The notes: a model not told the origin generated them from the letters alone. A stretch of DNA of 64,000 nt from DATBGO01 sp963695645 (GCA_963695645.1 CAVOHC010000012.1:372001-436000); one strand, 5' to 3'. Counted from the first letter of the stretch, positions 38,772-48,414 are shown. Numbers and translations: made by a program.

Positions 38772-39112
38772 CCGCGCGACGCCGCGAGCCCGGACGCCCG
38801 GCGCTGGACGATTTCACCAGCCGTGTCCTTGACCTGGCGGAGTCGATCCCCTCGGGCCGGGTGATGTCCTATGGTGACATCGCCGATTACCTGGGCGAGG
38901 CCGGCCCGCGTCAGGTCGGCCGGGTACTGGCGCTGTGGGGCGGCGGCGTGGCGTGGTGGCGGGTCATCCATGCCGACGGCTCGCTGCTGGCCGGGCACGA
39001 GCAGGCAGCCCTCAGCCACTACGTGGCCGAGGGGACGCCGCTGCGGCCGGCGCCTGACGGCAATCCCGGCCGCGTCGATATGCGCAGGGCCCGCTGGAAC
39101 GGAGCGGCCTGA
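38768..39112 (+). CDS. MGMT-family alkyltransferase-like protein (ATL)
   Basis: A 114-residue DNA-binding protein related to the C-terminal domain of O6-alkylguanine-DNA alkyltransferase. The helix-turn-helix region is PSGRVMSYGDIADYLGEAGPRQVGR. The active-site PCHRV motif is replaced by VAWWRVIHADG, with Trp in place of the acceptor Cys. ATLs of this type bind alkylated bases and hand them to nucleotide-excision repair rather than repairing directly. The ATGA overlap couples it to the protease gene. Confidence 0.92.
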   Translation: MTARRREPGRPALDDFTSRVLDLAESIPSGRVMSYGDIADYLGEAGPRQVGRVLALWGGGVAWWRVIHADGSLLAGHEQAALSHYVAEGTPLRPAPDGNPGRVDMRRARWNGAA

Positions 39113-39204
39113 CCGGTTCGGGAATGGCTGACCGGATCGTGCATGCCTGACCGGATCAGGTATGGCTGACCGGCTCGGGGATGGCTGACCGGCTCGCGTC
39201 CTGG
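39110..39204. repeat. Five 19-bp tandem units after the ATL gene
   Basis: Five units starting TGACCGG and mostly ending ATGGC, starting inside the ATL stop codon. The intergenic stretch 39113-39332 holds these and nothing else recognisable. Confidence 0.8.
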
Positions 39205-39332
39205 CAGCCATGCGGGTGTCCGCCTGCCCGCGCCGCACAGTCACCCGGCCCCGGACACCTCACGGTCTCCTGTCACGCTCCGGGCTGCCGATCGCTCTGG
39301 TACAAGCCGCGCCACGAGCCGCCGCCGGACGG

Positions 39333-39734
39333 CTAAGGCGTGCTCCAGTAACCGGCCGTCGCGGGGTGCTCTCCATCGGAGATCAGCGTGCCGTAAGCCA
39401 CCCATCCCGCTGCGCCGCGATCCAGCACGCCCCCCACGAGCCGGAGGTCGATAACCTCGAACCGCCATTCTTGCGGGCCGGCCGCCACGGGGTAGTCGCC
39501 GGCGGCTGACTCCACGCCGGTAAGAGACCGGGAGGCGGGATGGCCGGCAGCGGGGAGGCCGTCCGGCGGCTCGTAGCGGGCGGCCTGTTCCTCGGCCCGG
39601 CTCTGCGCTGCCTGCTGAAGTGCCGCCAGGGCCAGGTCGGGGTTCAGGCCGGTGCCGGTGGCGATTCCCTGCGGATGGCCTTTGCTGTCGTTGGTCGTGC
39701 GGATCGTCACTGCGGGAACGGTTATGAGGGGCAT
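39333..39734 (-). CDS. Uncharacterised small protein, copy 1 of a tandem duplicated pair
   Basis: A 133-residue protein not assigned to a family. It begins MPLITVPAVTIRTTNDSKG, has a helical AALQQAAQSRAEEQAARYEP segment, and a conserved end EWRFEVIDLRLVGGVL, GAAGWVAYGTLISDG and AGYWS. I start at ATG 39734 because copy 2 shows a matching start; the 16 extra upstream residues are not shared. No signal peptide, membrane helix or catalytic motif is visible. Copy 2 lies directly upstream at 39971-40379. Confidence 0.65.
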   Translation of the reverse strand: MPLITVPAVTIRTTNDSKGHPQGIATGTGLNPDLALAALQQAAQSRAEEQAARYEPPDGLPAAGHPASRSLTGVESAAGDYPVAAGPQEWRFEVIDLRLVGGVLDRGAAGWVAYGTLISDGEHPATAGYWSTP

Positions 39735-39970
39735 GCCGGGAGACGCTACCCCAGCCGCCTGTTTGCCGAGATCTAGTTGCACAAAGTGTAATTGCCGAGT
39801 ACGTGTCGCGCTGTCGACTAAACCCCTACGGGCATCGTGAGCTGGCAGCCATTCGGCTGTCCCGCCTGCGCGCGCCGCGCAGTCGCCCAGCCCCGGTCAC
39901 TTACCGTCAGTTGCCAGCACTCGGGCTGCCGGTCCCGCTGGTATCAGCCGCGCCACGAGCGCCCGGACAG

Positions 39971-40379
39971 CTAGCGCCAGTAACCGGCCGCCCCGGGGAA
40001 GTCTCCCTCGGAGATCAGCGTGCCGTAGGCCACCCATCCGGCTGCGCCGCCGACCAATACGCCCGGCACTAGGCGGACATCGATAACCTCGAACCGCCAT
40101 TCCAGTGGGTCCTCCGGGAGCGGGCGGGCTGCCACGCGGTAGCCGCCAGCGGCGAGTTCGGCGCCGGTTGGAGGCCGGGAGGCCCGGGCGGCGGCGGGCG
40201 GGAAGTCGTCCGGCTCGTGGCGGGCGGCCTCTTCCTCGGCCCGGATCTGCGCCGCCTGCTGAAGTGCCGTCAGCGCCAGGTTGGGGCTCAGGCCAATGCC
40301 GGTTTGCGATGCGATGCGGATTACCGTCGCCGTCACTGGTTGTCCGGATCGTCACGTCGGGAATCGTTATGCGGGGCAT
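39971..40379 (-). pseudogene. Copy 2 of the duplicated small-protein gene, frameshifted near the 5' end
   Basis: The frame from ATG 40379 reads MPRITIPDVTIRTTSDGDG, matching copy 1, but homology then moves to another frame (TGIGLSPNLALTALQQAAQ, EWRFEVIDVRLVPGVL, GAAGWVAYGTLISEG). Aligning the DNA of the two copies shows one extra A (a T on the plus strand) at about 40303-40306. Alternatively a GTG at 40336 could restart translation without the N-terminus. It is either a decayed duplicate or a sequencing error. Confidence 0.65.
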
Positions 40380-40439
40380 GCCCGGACAGTACCGCCCGGG
40401 TGTGAGACACGAATGTCGTTGATCTTGGCTGGGTGCGCC

Positions 40440-40477
40440 TCCACTCTGAGATAGGTTCCACTTCTCGGAGTGGAGGT
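40440..40477 (+). promoter_or_regulatory. 9-bp-stem inverted repeat just before the DUF6788-type ORF
   Basis: CCTCCACTC and GAGTGGAGG are perfectly complementary, separated by about 20 bases. The right arm contains the GGAGG ribosome site of the ORF, so folding could hide the site and restrict expression. Confidence 0.45.
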
Positions 40478-40480
40478 ACG

Positions 40481-40918
40481 GTGGCTGACGAGCTGGGCCT
40501 GGCGGGGCTGGAGGCGGAGCGGGCGCGGCTGTATGCCGAGCTGAGCGGGGTTGGCGACTTCCGGCGGGGCGCGCTGAGCGCGGTGTTCCGCAAGTGCGGC
40601 AAGCCGAACTGCCGGTGCGCGCAGCCGGGCGATCGGGGGCACGGCCCGCAGTGGAACCTGACCCGGTGGCAGGGCGGCAAAACGGTGACCACCCATCCGC
40701 GGCCTGGCCCGGAGCTGGACAAAGCGGAGCGGGAAGCCGGCGAGTGGGAGCGGTTCCGGTCGCTGGCCGGGCAGATCGAGCAGGTGAACGAGGCGATCTG
40801 CCACGCCCGGCCGCCGTTAGCCGGGCCCGGTGCCATGGCCCCTGACTCGAAGGGACAAAAAAGAGGCGGCCCGGCCAGCTCGCCGCGGCGCTCGCGGCCG
40901 AGTCCGCCGCGGAGGTAA
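40481..40918 (+). CDS. DUF6788-type transposon-associated protein
   Basis: A 145-residue protein. It contains GDFRRGALSAVFRKCGKPNCRCAQPGDRGHGP, a Cys pattern CGKPNCRC, then GKTVTTHPRPGPELDKAEREAGEWERFRSL, the layout of the small proteins encoded next to ISKra4-like transposases. GTG 40481 follows GGAGG. The end seems to change frame at an A6 tract near 40855: the -1 frame continues as RPGQLAAALAAESAAEVTRL to a stop at 41019, whereas the zero frame turns into Arg/Pro-rich noise. This is either decay or a frameshift site. Confidence 0.65.
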   Translation: MADELGLAGLEAERARLYAELSGVGDFRRGALSAVFRKCGKPNCRCAQPGDRGHGPQWNLTRWQGGKTVTTHPRPGPELDKAEREAGEWERFRSLAGQIEQVNEAICHARPPLAGPGAMAPDSKGQKRGGPASSPRRSRPSPPRR

Positions 40919-41100
40919 CCAGGCTGGCCGCCGCGGCGGCCGCGTCGCTGACGAGCTACCCGCCTGTCACCTACATTGATGTCCCACACCCCGGATCGGC
41001 GTGGATTCACGCGGACTGACGTAGCCGCGTGCTACCTGTAGAGGCGGCCCGCTCGGATTCCCCTGGACCGCCCCAGACGGCCCGTCCTTGCGGTACGGAC

Positions 41101-44100
41101 ATGGACAGGCAGTCACCGTCGTACCGGCTGGTTCGCCGGCCGCTTCGCGCAGCAACACCGCCCAGCCTGGATGATGCCCAGCGCCGGGTGGTGAGCCACA
41201 CCGGCGGCCCGCTGCTGGTGCTGGCAGGACCGGGCACCGGGAAGACCACGGCCATCGTCGAGGCCGTCGTGGACCGGGTCACCCGGCGCGGTATCGATCC
41301 GGCCCGGGTACTCGTGCTGACCTTCAGCCGCAAGGCTGCGGAGGAGCTGCGAGAGCGGATCACGATGCGGCTCGGCCGGACCACCCGCGAGCCGCTGGCG
41401 CTGACCTTCCACAGCTACGCCTACGCGCTGGTGCGCAGGGAGTTCACGGTGGCAGGCGAGGAGCCGCCGACGCTGCTGCCTGGTCCCGAGCAGCTGCTTG
41501 AGGTCAGGCGACTGCTGCGCGGCGATGCCGACGATGGCGGCGCGAACTGGCCGGAGCAGCTGCGCCCGGCGCTGGCCACCAGGGGCTTCGCGGCCGAACT
41601 ACGGGACTTCCTCCTCCGCGCGGCCGAGCGCGGGCTGGACGGGGCCAGTCTGGCCAGGCTGGGTGCCCGGCGCGGCCGCGACGACTGGGTGGCGGCCGGC
41701 CGGTTCCTTGACTCCTATGCGGCCCGGTTCGACCTCGCGCCGGTTCCGGCCTATGACTACGCCGAGATCGTCAGGATCGCCGGCGGCCTGCTGGCCCGCG
41801 GCGTGACCAGGGACCGGGAACGGCGGGCTTACGACGTCGTACTCGTCGATGAGTACCAGGACACTGACCCCGCGCAGGAGGACATGCTGCACGCCCTGGC
41901 CGGGGATGGCCGGGAGCTGATCGTGGTCGGCGATCCAGACCAGTCGATCTACGGCTTCCGCGGCGCCGACGTCCGCGCGCTCAGGCGCTTTCCCGATAGG
42001 TTCCGCGCGCCCGACGGCAGGACGGCGCAGGTGGTGGCCTTGCGCACGGCCAGGCGCAGCGGTGAAGTCCTGCTTGCCGCCTCGCGCCGGGTCGCCAGCA
42101 GGCTGCCTGCCGCGCAGGGAGCGGACAACCTTGCCGCGAAACGGGACCACCGCGGGATTGTGCCGCTCCCTGAGGCCGATCCGGGAACGGCGCGTATCGT
42201 CATCGCGGCGAGCGCCACCCAGGAAGCGGCCGTGATCGCCGACACGCTTCGCCGCGCCCACCTGATCGACGGGGTCAGCTGGTCGTCGATGGCGGTTCTG
42301 GTCCGGTCGGCTACCCGGCAGGTGCCGTTGCTCCAGCGCGTCCTCGCCTCGGCCGGTGTCCCGGTGGCCGTGGCCGGCGACGAGCTGCCGCTGGCCGCCG
42401 AGCCAGGCACGCGCCCGCTGCTGGAGTTGCTGAGCTGCGCGCTGCGGCCAGGTGCACTTGACGAGGAGACCGCGGCCGAGCTGCTGACCGGGCCCCTCGG
42501 CGGCACCGACGCGCTGGGCCTGCGGCGGCTGCGGCGCGCGCTGCGGGCGGCTGCTCAGGCGGCCGGGGAGCTGCCGTCGGCAGAGCCGCTGGCCCGGGTC
42601 CTGCGTGATCCGCGCGAGCTTGCCTTGGCCGGGTGGTCCGCCGGCGACGCAGCGCAGGCCCGGCCGCATTCTGGGCCGGCGGCGCCGGCCGCCAGCAGCG
42701 TGCCGCCCGCCCGGCGGCTGGTGCGCCCGCGAGCCGGGCGGCTGGCTCGTCGGCTGGCTCTGCGCTCGGGTCGGCCGTGGACGCGGCGCGGCGGGTGGCG
42801 GCGCTGCTGGATCTGGCCAGGCAGGCGGCCAAGGATGGGACCGCGCATGACGTGCTCTGGGCGGTGTGGGACGCATCGGGCCTGGCCGGGCAGTGGCAGC
42901 AGGCAAGCGCGGCGGGCGGCAGCAGGGGAGCGGCTGCCGATGCGGACCTGGATGCCGTGGTCGCGCTCTTCGACGCCGCTGCCCGGTTTACCGCCCGGCT
43001 GCCGGAGGGCTCGCCCAGGCTCTTCCTCGACAGCGTGGCCGGACAGGAGATCGCCGGTGACACGCTGGCGCAGCGAGCCCCGCAGGGCGACGCCGTCGCC
43101 GTGCTGACCGCGCACCGCGCGAAAGGCCTGGAGTGGGACCTGGTCGTGGTCGCAGGCGTCCAGGAAGGGACCTGGCCGGATGTCCGGGTCCGCGGCTCCC
43201 TGCTCGGCATGGACGAGCTCGTCGAGGCAATTGTCGCCGGGGCAGGACCAGGATGGCCCGCCGACCCGGAATTCGCCGCACCGGACGCGGCGGCGGCGGC
43301 GCTGGCCTCCAAGCTTCTGGATGAGGAGCGGCGGCTGTTCTACGTGGCGGTCACCCGGGCCCGGCACGCGCTCGTGGTCACCGCGACCGGGGGAAATGAT
43401 AGCGAGGAACGGCCGTCGAGGTTCCTCGCCGAGCTCGCCGGCGATGACATCGCGGTGGAAAACGTGGCCGGGGCCGGCCACCGCTGGCTGTCGCTGGCCG
43501 CGCTCACCGCGGACCTGCGGCGCGCGGCCGCCGACCGGAGCCGCCCCGGCCAGGTCCGCAGGGCGGCCGCGGTCCAGCTCGCCCGGCTCGCGGCCGCTGG
43601 CGTCCGTGGTGCGAGCCCGCAGCAGTGGTACGCGCTTACCGAGCTGTCCGGCCCCGGGCCAGTCTTCGGCCCGGCCGTCCGGCTGTCGCCTTCCCAGGTC
43701 GAGTCGTTCACCAAATGCGGTCTGCGCTGGCTGCTTGAGTCCGCGGCCGGAGTGAACTCGCCGAGCGTGCTCCGCCACTTCGGCATCGTCATCCACGCGG
43801 CCGCCGCGCTGGCCGCCGATGGCGCCGCCGACGGGGACATCAGCAAGCGGATCGACGAGATCTGGCACCATCTCGACTTCGGCAGTACCTGGTATGCCGC
43901 CAAGCAGCGGGAGCAGGCCGAGCGCATGGTCCGGAGGTTCCTCGACTGGCACGCCGGCAACCCGCGGGAGCTGGTGGCGGTCGAAGAGGAGCTGCGGGTC
44001 AGGGTCGGGCAGGTGGAGATAACCGGCCGGGTCGACCGGCTGGAGCGGGACGCCGACGGCACGGCGATCGTTGTTGATCTCAAGACGGGATCCAGCAAGC

Positions 44101-44432
44101 CGCACGACGACGAGCTGGACAGGAACCCGCAGCTTGGCGTCTATCAGCTGGCCGTCATGCTGGGCGCCTTCGAGCAGCTTGGCCTGGCTGAGCCTGGCGG
44201 AGCCGAGCTGGTTCAGGTCGGCAAGGCGGGGCTGGCTGCACGCGCCCGGGTCCAGCACCAGCGCTCGCTGGCCAGCGATCCGGAGCCTGGCTGGGCGCAG
44301 GATCTCGTGGAGACGGTCGCGGCGGGGATGTCCGGGCCGGTATTCCAGGCAACCGTGAATCCGGGCTGCCGGGTCTGCCCGGTCGCGGCCTGCTGCCCGG
44401 TCCATGAACGCGGCGGGCAGGTGGGCCCGTGA
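41101..44432 (+). pseudogene. adnA: AdnA, helicase-nuclease subunit, interrupted by a frameshift
   Basis: AdnAB is the actinobacterial RecBCD-like motor-nuclease that resects double-strand breaks. The N-terminal part (frame from ATG 41101) has Walker A LAGPGTGKTT (43-50), VLTFSRKAAEEL, VLVDEYQDTDPAQ and DPDQSIYGFRGAD. It runs correctly to about 42,700 and then becomes Arg/Pro noise. The C-terminal part lies in the -1 frame and is open to 44432. It carries LTAHRAKGLEWDLVVV, LFYVAVTRARHALVV, nuclease motif AIVVDLKTGS and the Cys cluster CRVCPVAACC. The switch falls in a low-complexity region (about 42640-42760). The joined length of about 1,110 residues fits AdnA. Either the gene is broken or one base is missing from the sequence. 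Confidence 0.85.
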
Positions 44433-47400
44433 TCACCGGCGGCCCTGGTACGGCCGGACCGGCGCCGCGGGGATCCGGCACCGGCCTCGCTGCGGGCCAG
44501 TACAACCCCGCCCAGCTGGCCCGCCTGCTCGGCGCGGCCGAGCCGACCGCTGAGCAGGCAGCGGTGATCGGGGCGCCGCTGCGGCCACTGGCCGTGATCG
44601 CGGGTGCCGGATCGGGCAAGAGCGAGACGATGGCGGCCAGGCTGGTCTGGCTCGTGGCGGGCGGCCTGGTCAGGCCGGAACGCGTGCTCGGGCTGACGTT
44701 CACCAGGAAGGCCGCTGCCGAGCTTTCCGGACGCGTTCGCAGCAGGCTGGACGGGCTGCGCAGGGCCGGGCGCGGCGGCTGGCAAAACGAGGAAGACCTG
44801 CTGGGGGATCCCGTTATTGCCACTTATCACTCCTACGCTGGACGGCTAGTCGCTGATCACGCGCTGCGCGAGGCGCTTGAGCCGTCGCTGCGCCTGATCA
44901 CCCCTGCCGTCGCCTGGCAGCTGGCTGCCCGGGTAGTGGCCGCCTACGACGGGCCGATGGATGCGATCGGATGGGCGCCCGCGACGGTCACCGCGGCCGT
45001 GCTCGACCTTTCCGGCGAGCTGGCCGAGCACCTGCGCGGCCCTGGCGATGTGATCGAGGCGGGGGAGTGGCTGGCGCGGTGCTGCGCTGAGCTTCCCGGC
45101 CGGGTGCCTGCGTTGGCGGTGAAGATCCTGAAATGCCAGCGCGCCAGGGAGCAGCTGCTCCCGCTGGTGTCCGCCTATGTCAAGGCCAAGGCGGCCAGGG
45201 AGGTCCTCGATTATGGCGACCAGATGGCCGTGGCCGCGCGGATCGCGCAGCGTCACCCGGCTGTCGGCGCCGCCGAGCGAGCCCGCTACCAGGCCGTGCT
45301 TCTCGATGAGTATCAGGACACCAGCCATGCGCAGCTGGTGCTGCTCCGGTCCCTTTTCGGCGGCGGCCATCCAGTCACCGCGGTCGGCGACCCATGCCAG
45401 TCGATCTATGGCTGGCGCGGCGCGACCGCGGGCAACCTGCGGCGGTTCAGCGTCGACTTCCCCGCGAGAGAAGGCCCGTCGGGCACGGCGCTGCTGTCCA
45501 CCAGCTTCCGCAATACCGGCCGGGTCCTCGACGCTGCCGCCGCGCTCCAGGAAGGGCTCCGGGCGGCGGCACCCGAGGTGCCGCGGCTGATCGCACCGCC
45601 TGATCGCGCCCAGCGCGGTGAGGTGACCTGTGCGCTGCTCGAAACCTCGGCGCAGGAGGCAGACTGGGTGGCCGCCCGGGTCGCCGGGCTGCTCAGCCTG
45701 CCGCCAGGCATCGCCCCGGACGGCGGGCGCTGGCCCGGTGGCGGGAACGACGCGGTCCGGCCGTCCGACATCGCCGTGCTATGCCGCAAGCGCGCCCAGT
45801 TCGCCGTGCTGCGCGCAGCGCTGGAAGCGAGCGGCATCCCGGTCGAGGTGGTCGGGCTCGGCGGCCTGCTGACCGTGCCCGAGGTGGCCGACATCGTCGC
45901 CACGCTCCGGGTTATGCACGATCCGTCCGCCGCCGACGCGCTGGCGAGAGTGCTGACCTCGCCGCGTTGGCGGATCGGCCCGCGCGACCTGGTCGCCCTC
46001 GGCCGCCGGTCCCGGGCCCTGGCCAGCGGCGCCGCCCAGCCGCCGCGGGCGGCTGCGCGGCCACCAGCCGCTTCGCCGGTCCCGGCTCCGGCCCCAGCTC
46101 CGGCCCCAGCCCCAGCCCCGGGCCCGGCCTCGGCCACGGACGATGTGATGGACCGGATGGTGACCGACCTGACTGCGGACCCCGGCAGCCTGATCGAGGC
46201 TCTGGATGACCCCGGCGACCCCGCTGCCTATTCCGCCGTCGGCTACCAGCGGATTGCCGCACTCGCTGCCGAACTGCGGGCACTCCGGCTGCACACTGGG
46301 CGCACGCTGCCCGAGCTGGTCGGTGAGGTCGAGCGAACATTGGGGCTTGACATCGAGGTCGCGGCCCGGCCGGGCATGGACCCGGCCAGCGCGCGCGCCG
46401 ATCTGGACGCCTTCGCGGACGCCGCGGCCGCTTTCGCCGGCGACCTGGAGGAACCGACGCTCGGCGCGTTCCTCGCCTACCTGGCCGCCGCGGAAGCGGA
46501 GGAATTCGGCCTTGAGGCAGGCCGGGTGGGCGAGACAGACTCGGTCAAGCTGGCGACCGTGCACGCCGCCAAGGGATTGCAGTGGGCAGCAGTCGTTGTG
46601 CCTGGGCTGTCCGGCGGGACCCAGGGACACGTCTTCCCAGCCAAGCCGAAGGTGACCACCAGGTGGACCGAGAATCCGCGGCTGCTCCCGTTTGGCCTGC
46701 GCGGAGATGCTGCTGACTTGCCGTCGCTTGCGGGCCTGGACACCACGTCACTGGCCGACTTCACTGAGGCCTGCGCGGATCGTGAGCTGGCTGAGGAGCG
46801 GCGGCTTGCTTACGTTGCCGCCACGCGAGCGGCCTTCTGGCTGTGCTGCACCGGCTACTGGTGGGGTGATGGCGCGTCCCGGCTCGGCCCGTCGGCTTTC
46901 CTGACCGAGGTCCGGGCTGCCTGCGAGGCAGGCGCTGGCACGGTCGGGCGCTGGGTAGCGGAGCCGGAACCCGACGCGTGCAACCCCCTCCTTGCCGAGC
47001 CCGCGACCGCGTCCTGGCCGGCGGCCGCGGCGGGCTCGCGGTACGAGGCCGCGCGCGAAGCGGCGGCTCTGGTTACCGCGGAGATCGGGGCCCAGGAGCG
47101 CGAAAGCCACGAAAGTGCGGAGCGTGCCGGGGCTGGCGGTGAGGCCGCGGGCGGCGCTGCGGAGCCTGCCCGGATTGTCCTGAGCCCGCAGGACGCCGCC
47201 CTGATCGCGGGCTGGACCCGCGATGCTGACCTGCTGCTCGCCGAGCGAGCGCAGCGCCGCAGCGACCATGCCGTGGCCGTCCAGCTGCCGGCCCGGATGC
47301 CCGTCTCCTCGCTGGTGACGATGGCCAGGGAACCGGCGGCGCTCGCCGAGCAGGTCCGGCGGCCGATGCCACAGCCGCCCGCGCCGCAAGCCCGCCGGGG

Positions 47401-48016
47401 CACGGAGTTCCACCGCTGGCTGGAGCAGCGGTTCGGGCCCCGGCCGCTTATCGATTCCGATGAACTGCTCGGCGCCGCCGACGAGAGCGCCGGGGCTGGC
47501 GCCGATCCGGACCTGGCGGTGCTCAAGGCGCGCTTCGAAGCGGGCGCATGGGCGGACCGGTGGCCGGCCGAAGTCGAGATCCCGTTCGAGACCCTGATCG
47601 GGGACAGGCTGGTCCGCGGCCGGATCGACGCGGTGTTCGCCGATGCGCCCGAGGGCGGCTTCGATGTCGTGGACTGGAAGACCGGCCGCGCGCCCGGCTC
47701 GCCTGACGAGCGCCGCGCTGTCGCCGTCCAGCTGGCCGCCTACCGGCTCGCCTGGGCTGCGCTCGCCGGAACGCCGGTCGAGCAGGTCAGGGCGGCCTTC
47801 TACTACGTTCGCGACGACGTCACCGTACGGCCATCGGATCTTCTTGATCAGGCAGGCCTTGCTGCAACTAATGAAGAGGTGTGCTGGCTGGCCATCGCCG
47901 CCGCAACCGCCTGGATACCCCAACGGGAACCGGTTGAGACGGCGCTGCCCCGCAAGCAGGCCGCCCTGCTGGACGGCCTTTCTACTGCTCAGAGGCAGTT
48001 ACCGTGCTGCGGATAG
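44429..48016 (+). CDS. adnB: AdnB, helicase-nuclease subunit
   Basis: Second subunit of AdnAB, 1,195 residues. UvrD-like motor motifs are intact: Walker A IAGAGSGKSETMA (59-66), GLTFTRKAAAEL, VLLDEYQDTSHAQ, GDPCQSIYGWRGAT, TVHAAKGLQWAAVVV and LAYVAATRAAFWL. The C-terminal RecB-type nuclease has GFDVVDWKTGRAP. An Ala-Pro repeat (PAPAPAPAPAP, about residue 550) interrupts the helicase core. The last 45 residues after DLLDQAGLAA are less GC-rich and look unlike family ends. GTG 44429 overlaps the adnA stop by GTGA. If adnA is truly broken, AdnB would lack its partner. Confidence 0.92.
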   Translation: MITGGPGTAGPAPRGSGTGLAAGQYNPAQLARLLGAAEPTAEQAAVIGAPLRPLAVIAGAGSGKSETMAARLVWLVAGGLVRPERVLGLTFTRKAAAELSGRVRSRLDGLRRAGRGGWQNEEDLLGDPVIATYHSYAGRLVADHALREALEPSLRLITPAVAWQLAARVVAAYDGPMDAIGWAPATVTAAVLDLSGELAEHLRGPGDVIEAGEWLARCCAELPGRVPALAVKILKCQRAREQLLPLVSAYVKAKAAREVLDYGDQMAVAARIAQRHPAVGAAERARYQAVLLDEYQDTSHAQLVLLRSLFGGGHPVTAVGDPCQSIYGWRGATAGNLRRFSVDFPAREGPSGTALLSTSFRNTGRVLDAAAALQEGLRAAAPEVPRLIAPPDRAQRGEVTCALLETSAQEADWVAARVAGLLSLPPGIAPDGGRWPGGGNDAVRPSDIAVLCRKRAQFAVLRAALEASGIPVEVVGLGGLLTVPEVADIVATLRVMHDPSAADALARVLTSPRWRIGPRDLVALGRRSRALASGAAQPPRAAARPPAASPVPAPAPAPAPAPAPGPASATDDVMDRMVTDLTADPGSLIEALDDPGDPAAYSAVGYQRIAALAAELRALRLHTGRTLPELVGEVERTLGLDIEVAARPGMDPASARADLDAFADAAAAFAGDLEEPTLGAFLAYLAAAEAEEFGLEAGRVGETDSVKLATVHAAKGLQWAAVVVPGLSGGTQGHVFPAKPKVTTRWTENPRLLPFGLRGDAADLPSLAGLDTTSLADFTEACADRELAEERRLAYVAATRAAFWLCCTGYWWGDGASRLGPSAFLTEVRAACEAGAGTVGRWVAEPEPDACNPLLAEPATASWPAAAAGSRYEAAREAAALVTAEIGAQERESHESAERAGAGGEAAGGAAEPARIVLSPQDAALIAGWTRDADLLLAERAQRRSDHAVAVQLPARMPVSSLVTMAREPAALAEQVRRPMPQPPAPQARRGTEFHRWLEQRFGPRPLIDSDELLGAADESAGAGADPDLAVLKARFEAGAWADRWPAEVEIPFETLIGDRLVRGRIDAVFADAPEGGFDVVDWKTGRAPGSPDERRAVAVQLAAYRLAWAALAGTPVEQVRAAFYYVRDDVTVRPSDLLDQAGLAATNEEVCWLAIAAATAWIPQREPVETALPRKQAALLDGLSTAQRQLPCCG

Positions 48017-48039
48017 CAGGTTCGCCGAAAAGTAGTTAA

Positions 48040-48192
48040 TTAAAATCCTACCCAGTCACCCTCGATGGTGGTGAACATGGCGTCGGTCCGGTTGTCCAGG
48101 CCGCTCTCGCGGACCACGCGGACCGCATCGGCGACGTATTCGGCGACCGCCTCACCGACCCCTAGCGGCGTTACCGAGAATGCCACGAGCAT
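48040..48192 (-). pseudogene. Thiamine-binding protein (MTH1187 family), 3'-truncated
   Basis: A 50-codon ORF reads MLVAFSVTPLGVGEAVAEYV, then ADAVRVVRESGLDNRTDAMF and TTIEGDWVGF before a TAA. The first 47 residues match the start of MTH1187/YqgV-type proteins, which are about 95-100 residues and continue past GEW/GDW. AGGAGG at 48196-48201 and the ATG at 48192 are intact, so the 5' half is preserved while the second half is gone. The join is next to the unusual end of adnB and an AT-rich patch. The remaining gap to 48447 holds only the marR control region. Confidence 0.75.
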
Positions 48193-48414
48193 CTGGCCCT
48201 CCTGGTAGTTCGGCAGCAGTGTCGCTGCGAGCTTTCCTCCGGTGCGGGTCTATGGTTCCACGCCGGTCGGCCGCGGGCGGTCCGGCCACGAGGCGGGTGC
48301 GCTGACATGGTTCATTCGCTCAGCGGCCGAGCCTGCCGGCTGATGCGGCGCGGATCCTGGGCGTCCAATCCGCGCGCCAGCTACGGCACTCCTCCTGACC
48401 GGAAAGCCAATTTG

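Larger units (their letters stand above)
40395..40994. mobile_element. 600-bp inverted-repeat-bounded insertion with a DUF6788-type ORF (non-autonomous IS relic)
   Basis: The outer ends are imperfect inverted repeats: the 22-base core at 40401-40422 and its partner at 40967-40988 match at 17 positions, and flanking CCCGGG/CCCCGG extends the pairing to about 28 bases. Inside is one ORF of the kind that accompanies transposases, but no transposase. No clear target duplication is seen. It lies between the duplicated small genes and adnA. Confidence 0.6.

Noticed and set aside
42555..44405. 616-codon minus-strand open frame opposite adnA
   Set aside because: Shadow frame of the nuclease half of adnA; no recognisable domains.
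48193..48414. Further gene remnant between the truncated MTH1187-type gene and marR
   Set aside because: I read all six frames for a recognisable segment and saw none beyond the marR control region.
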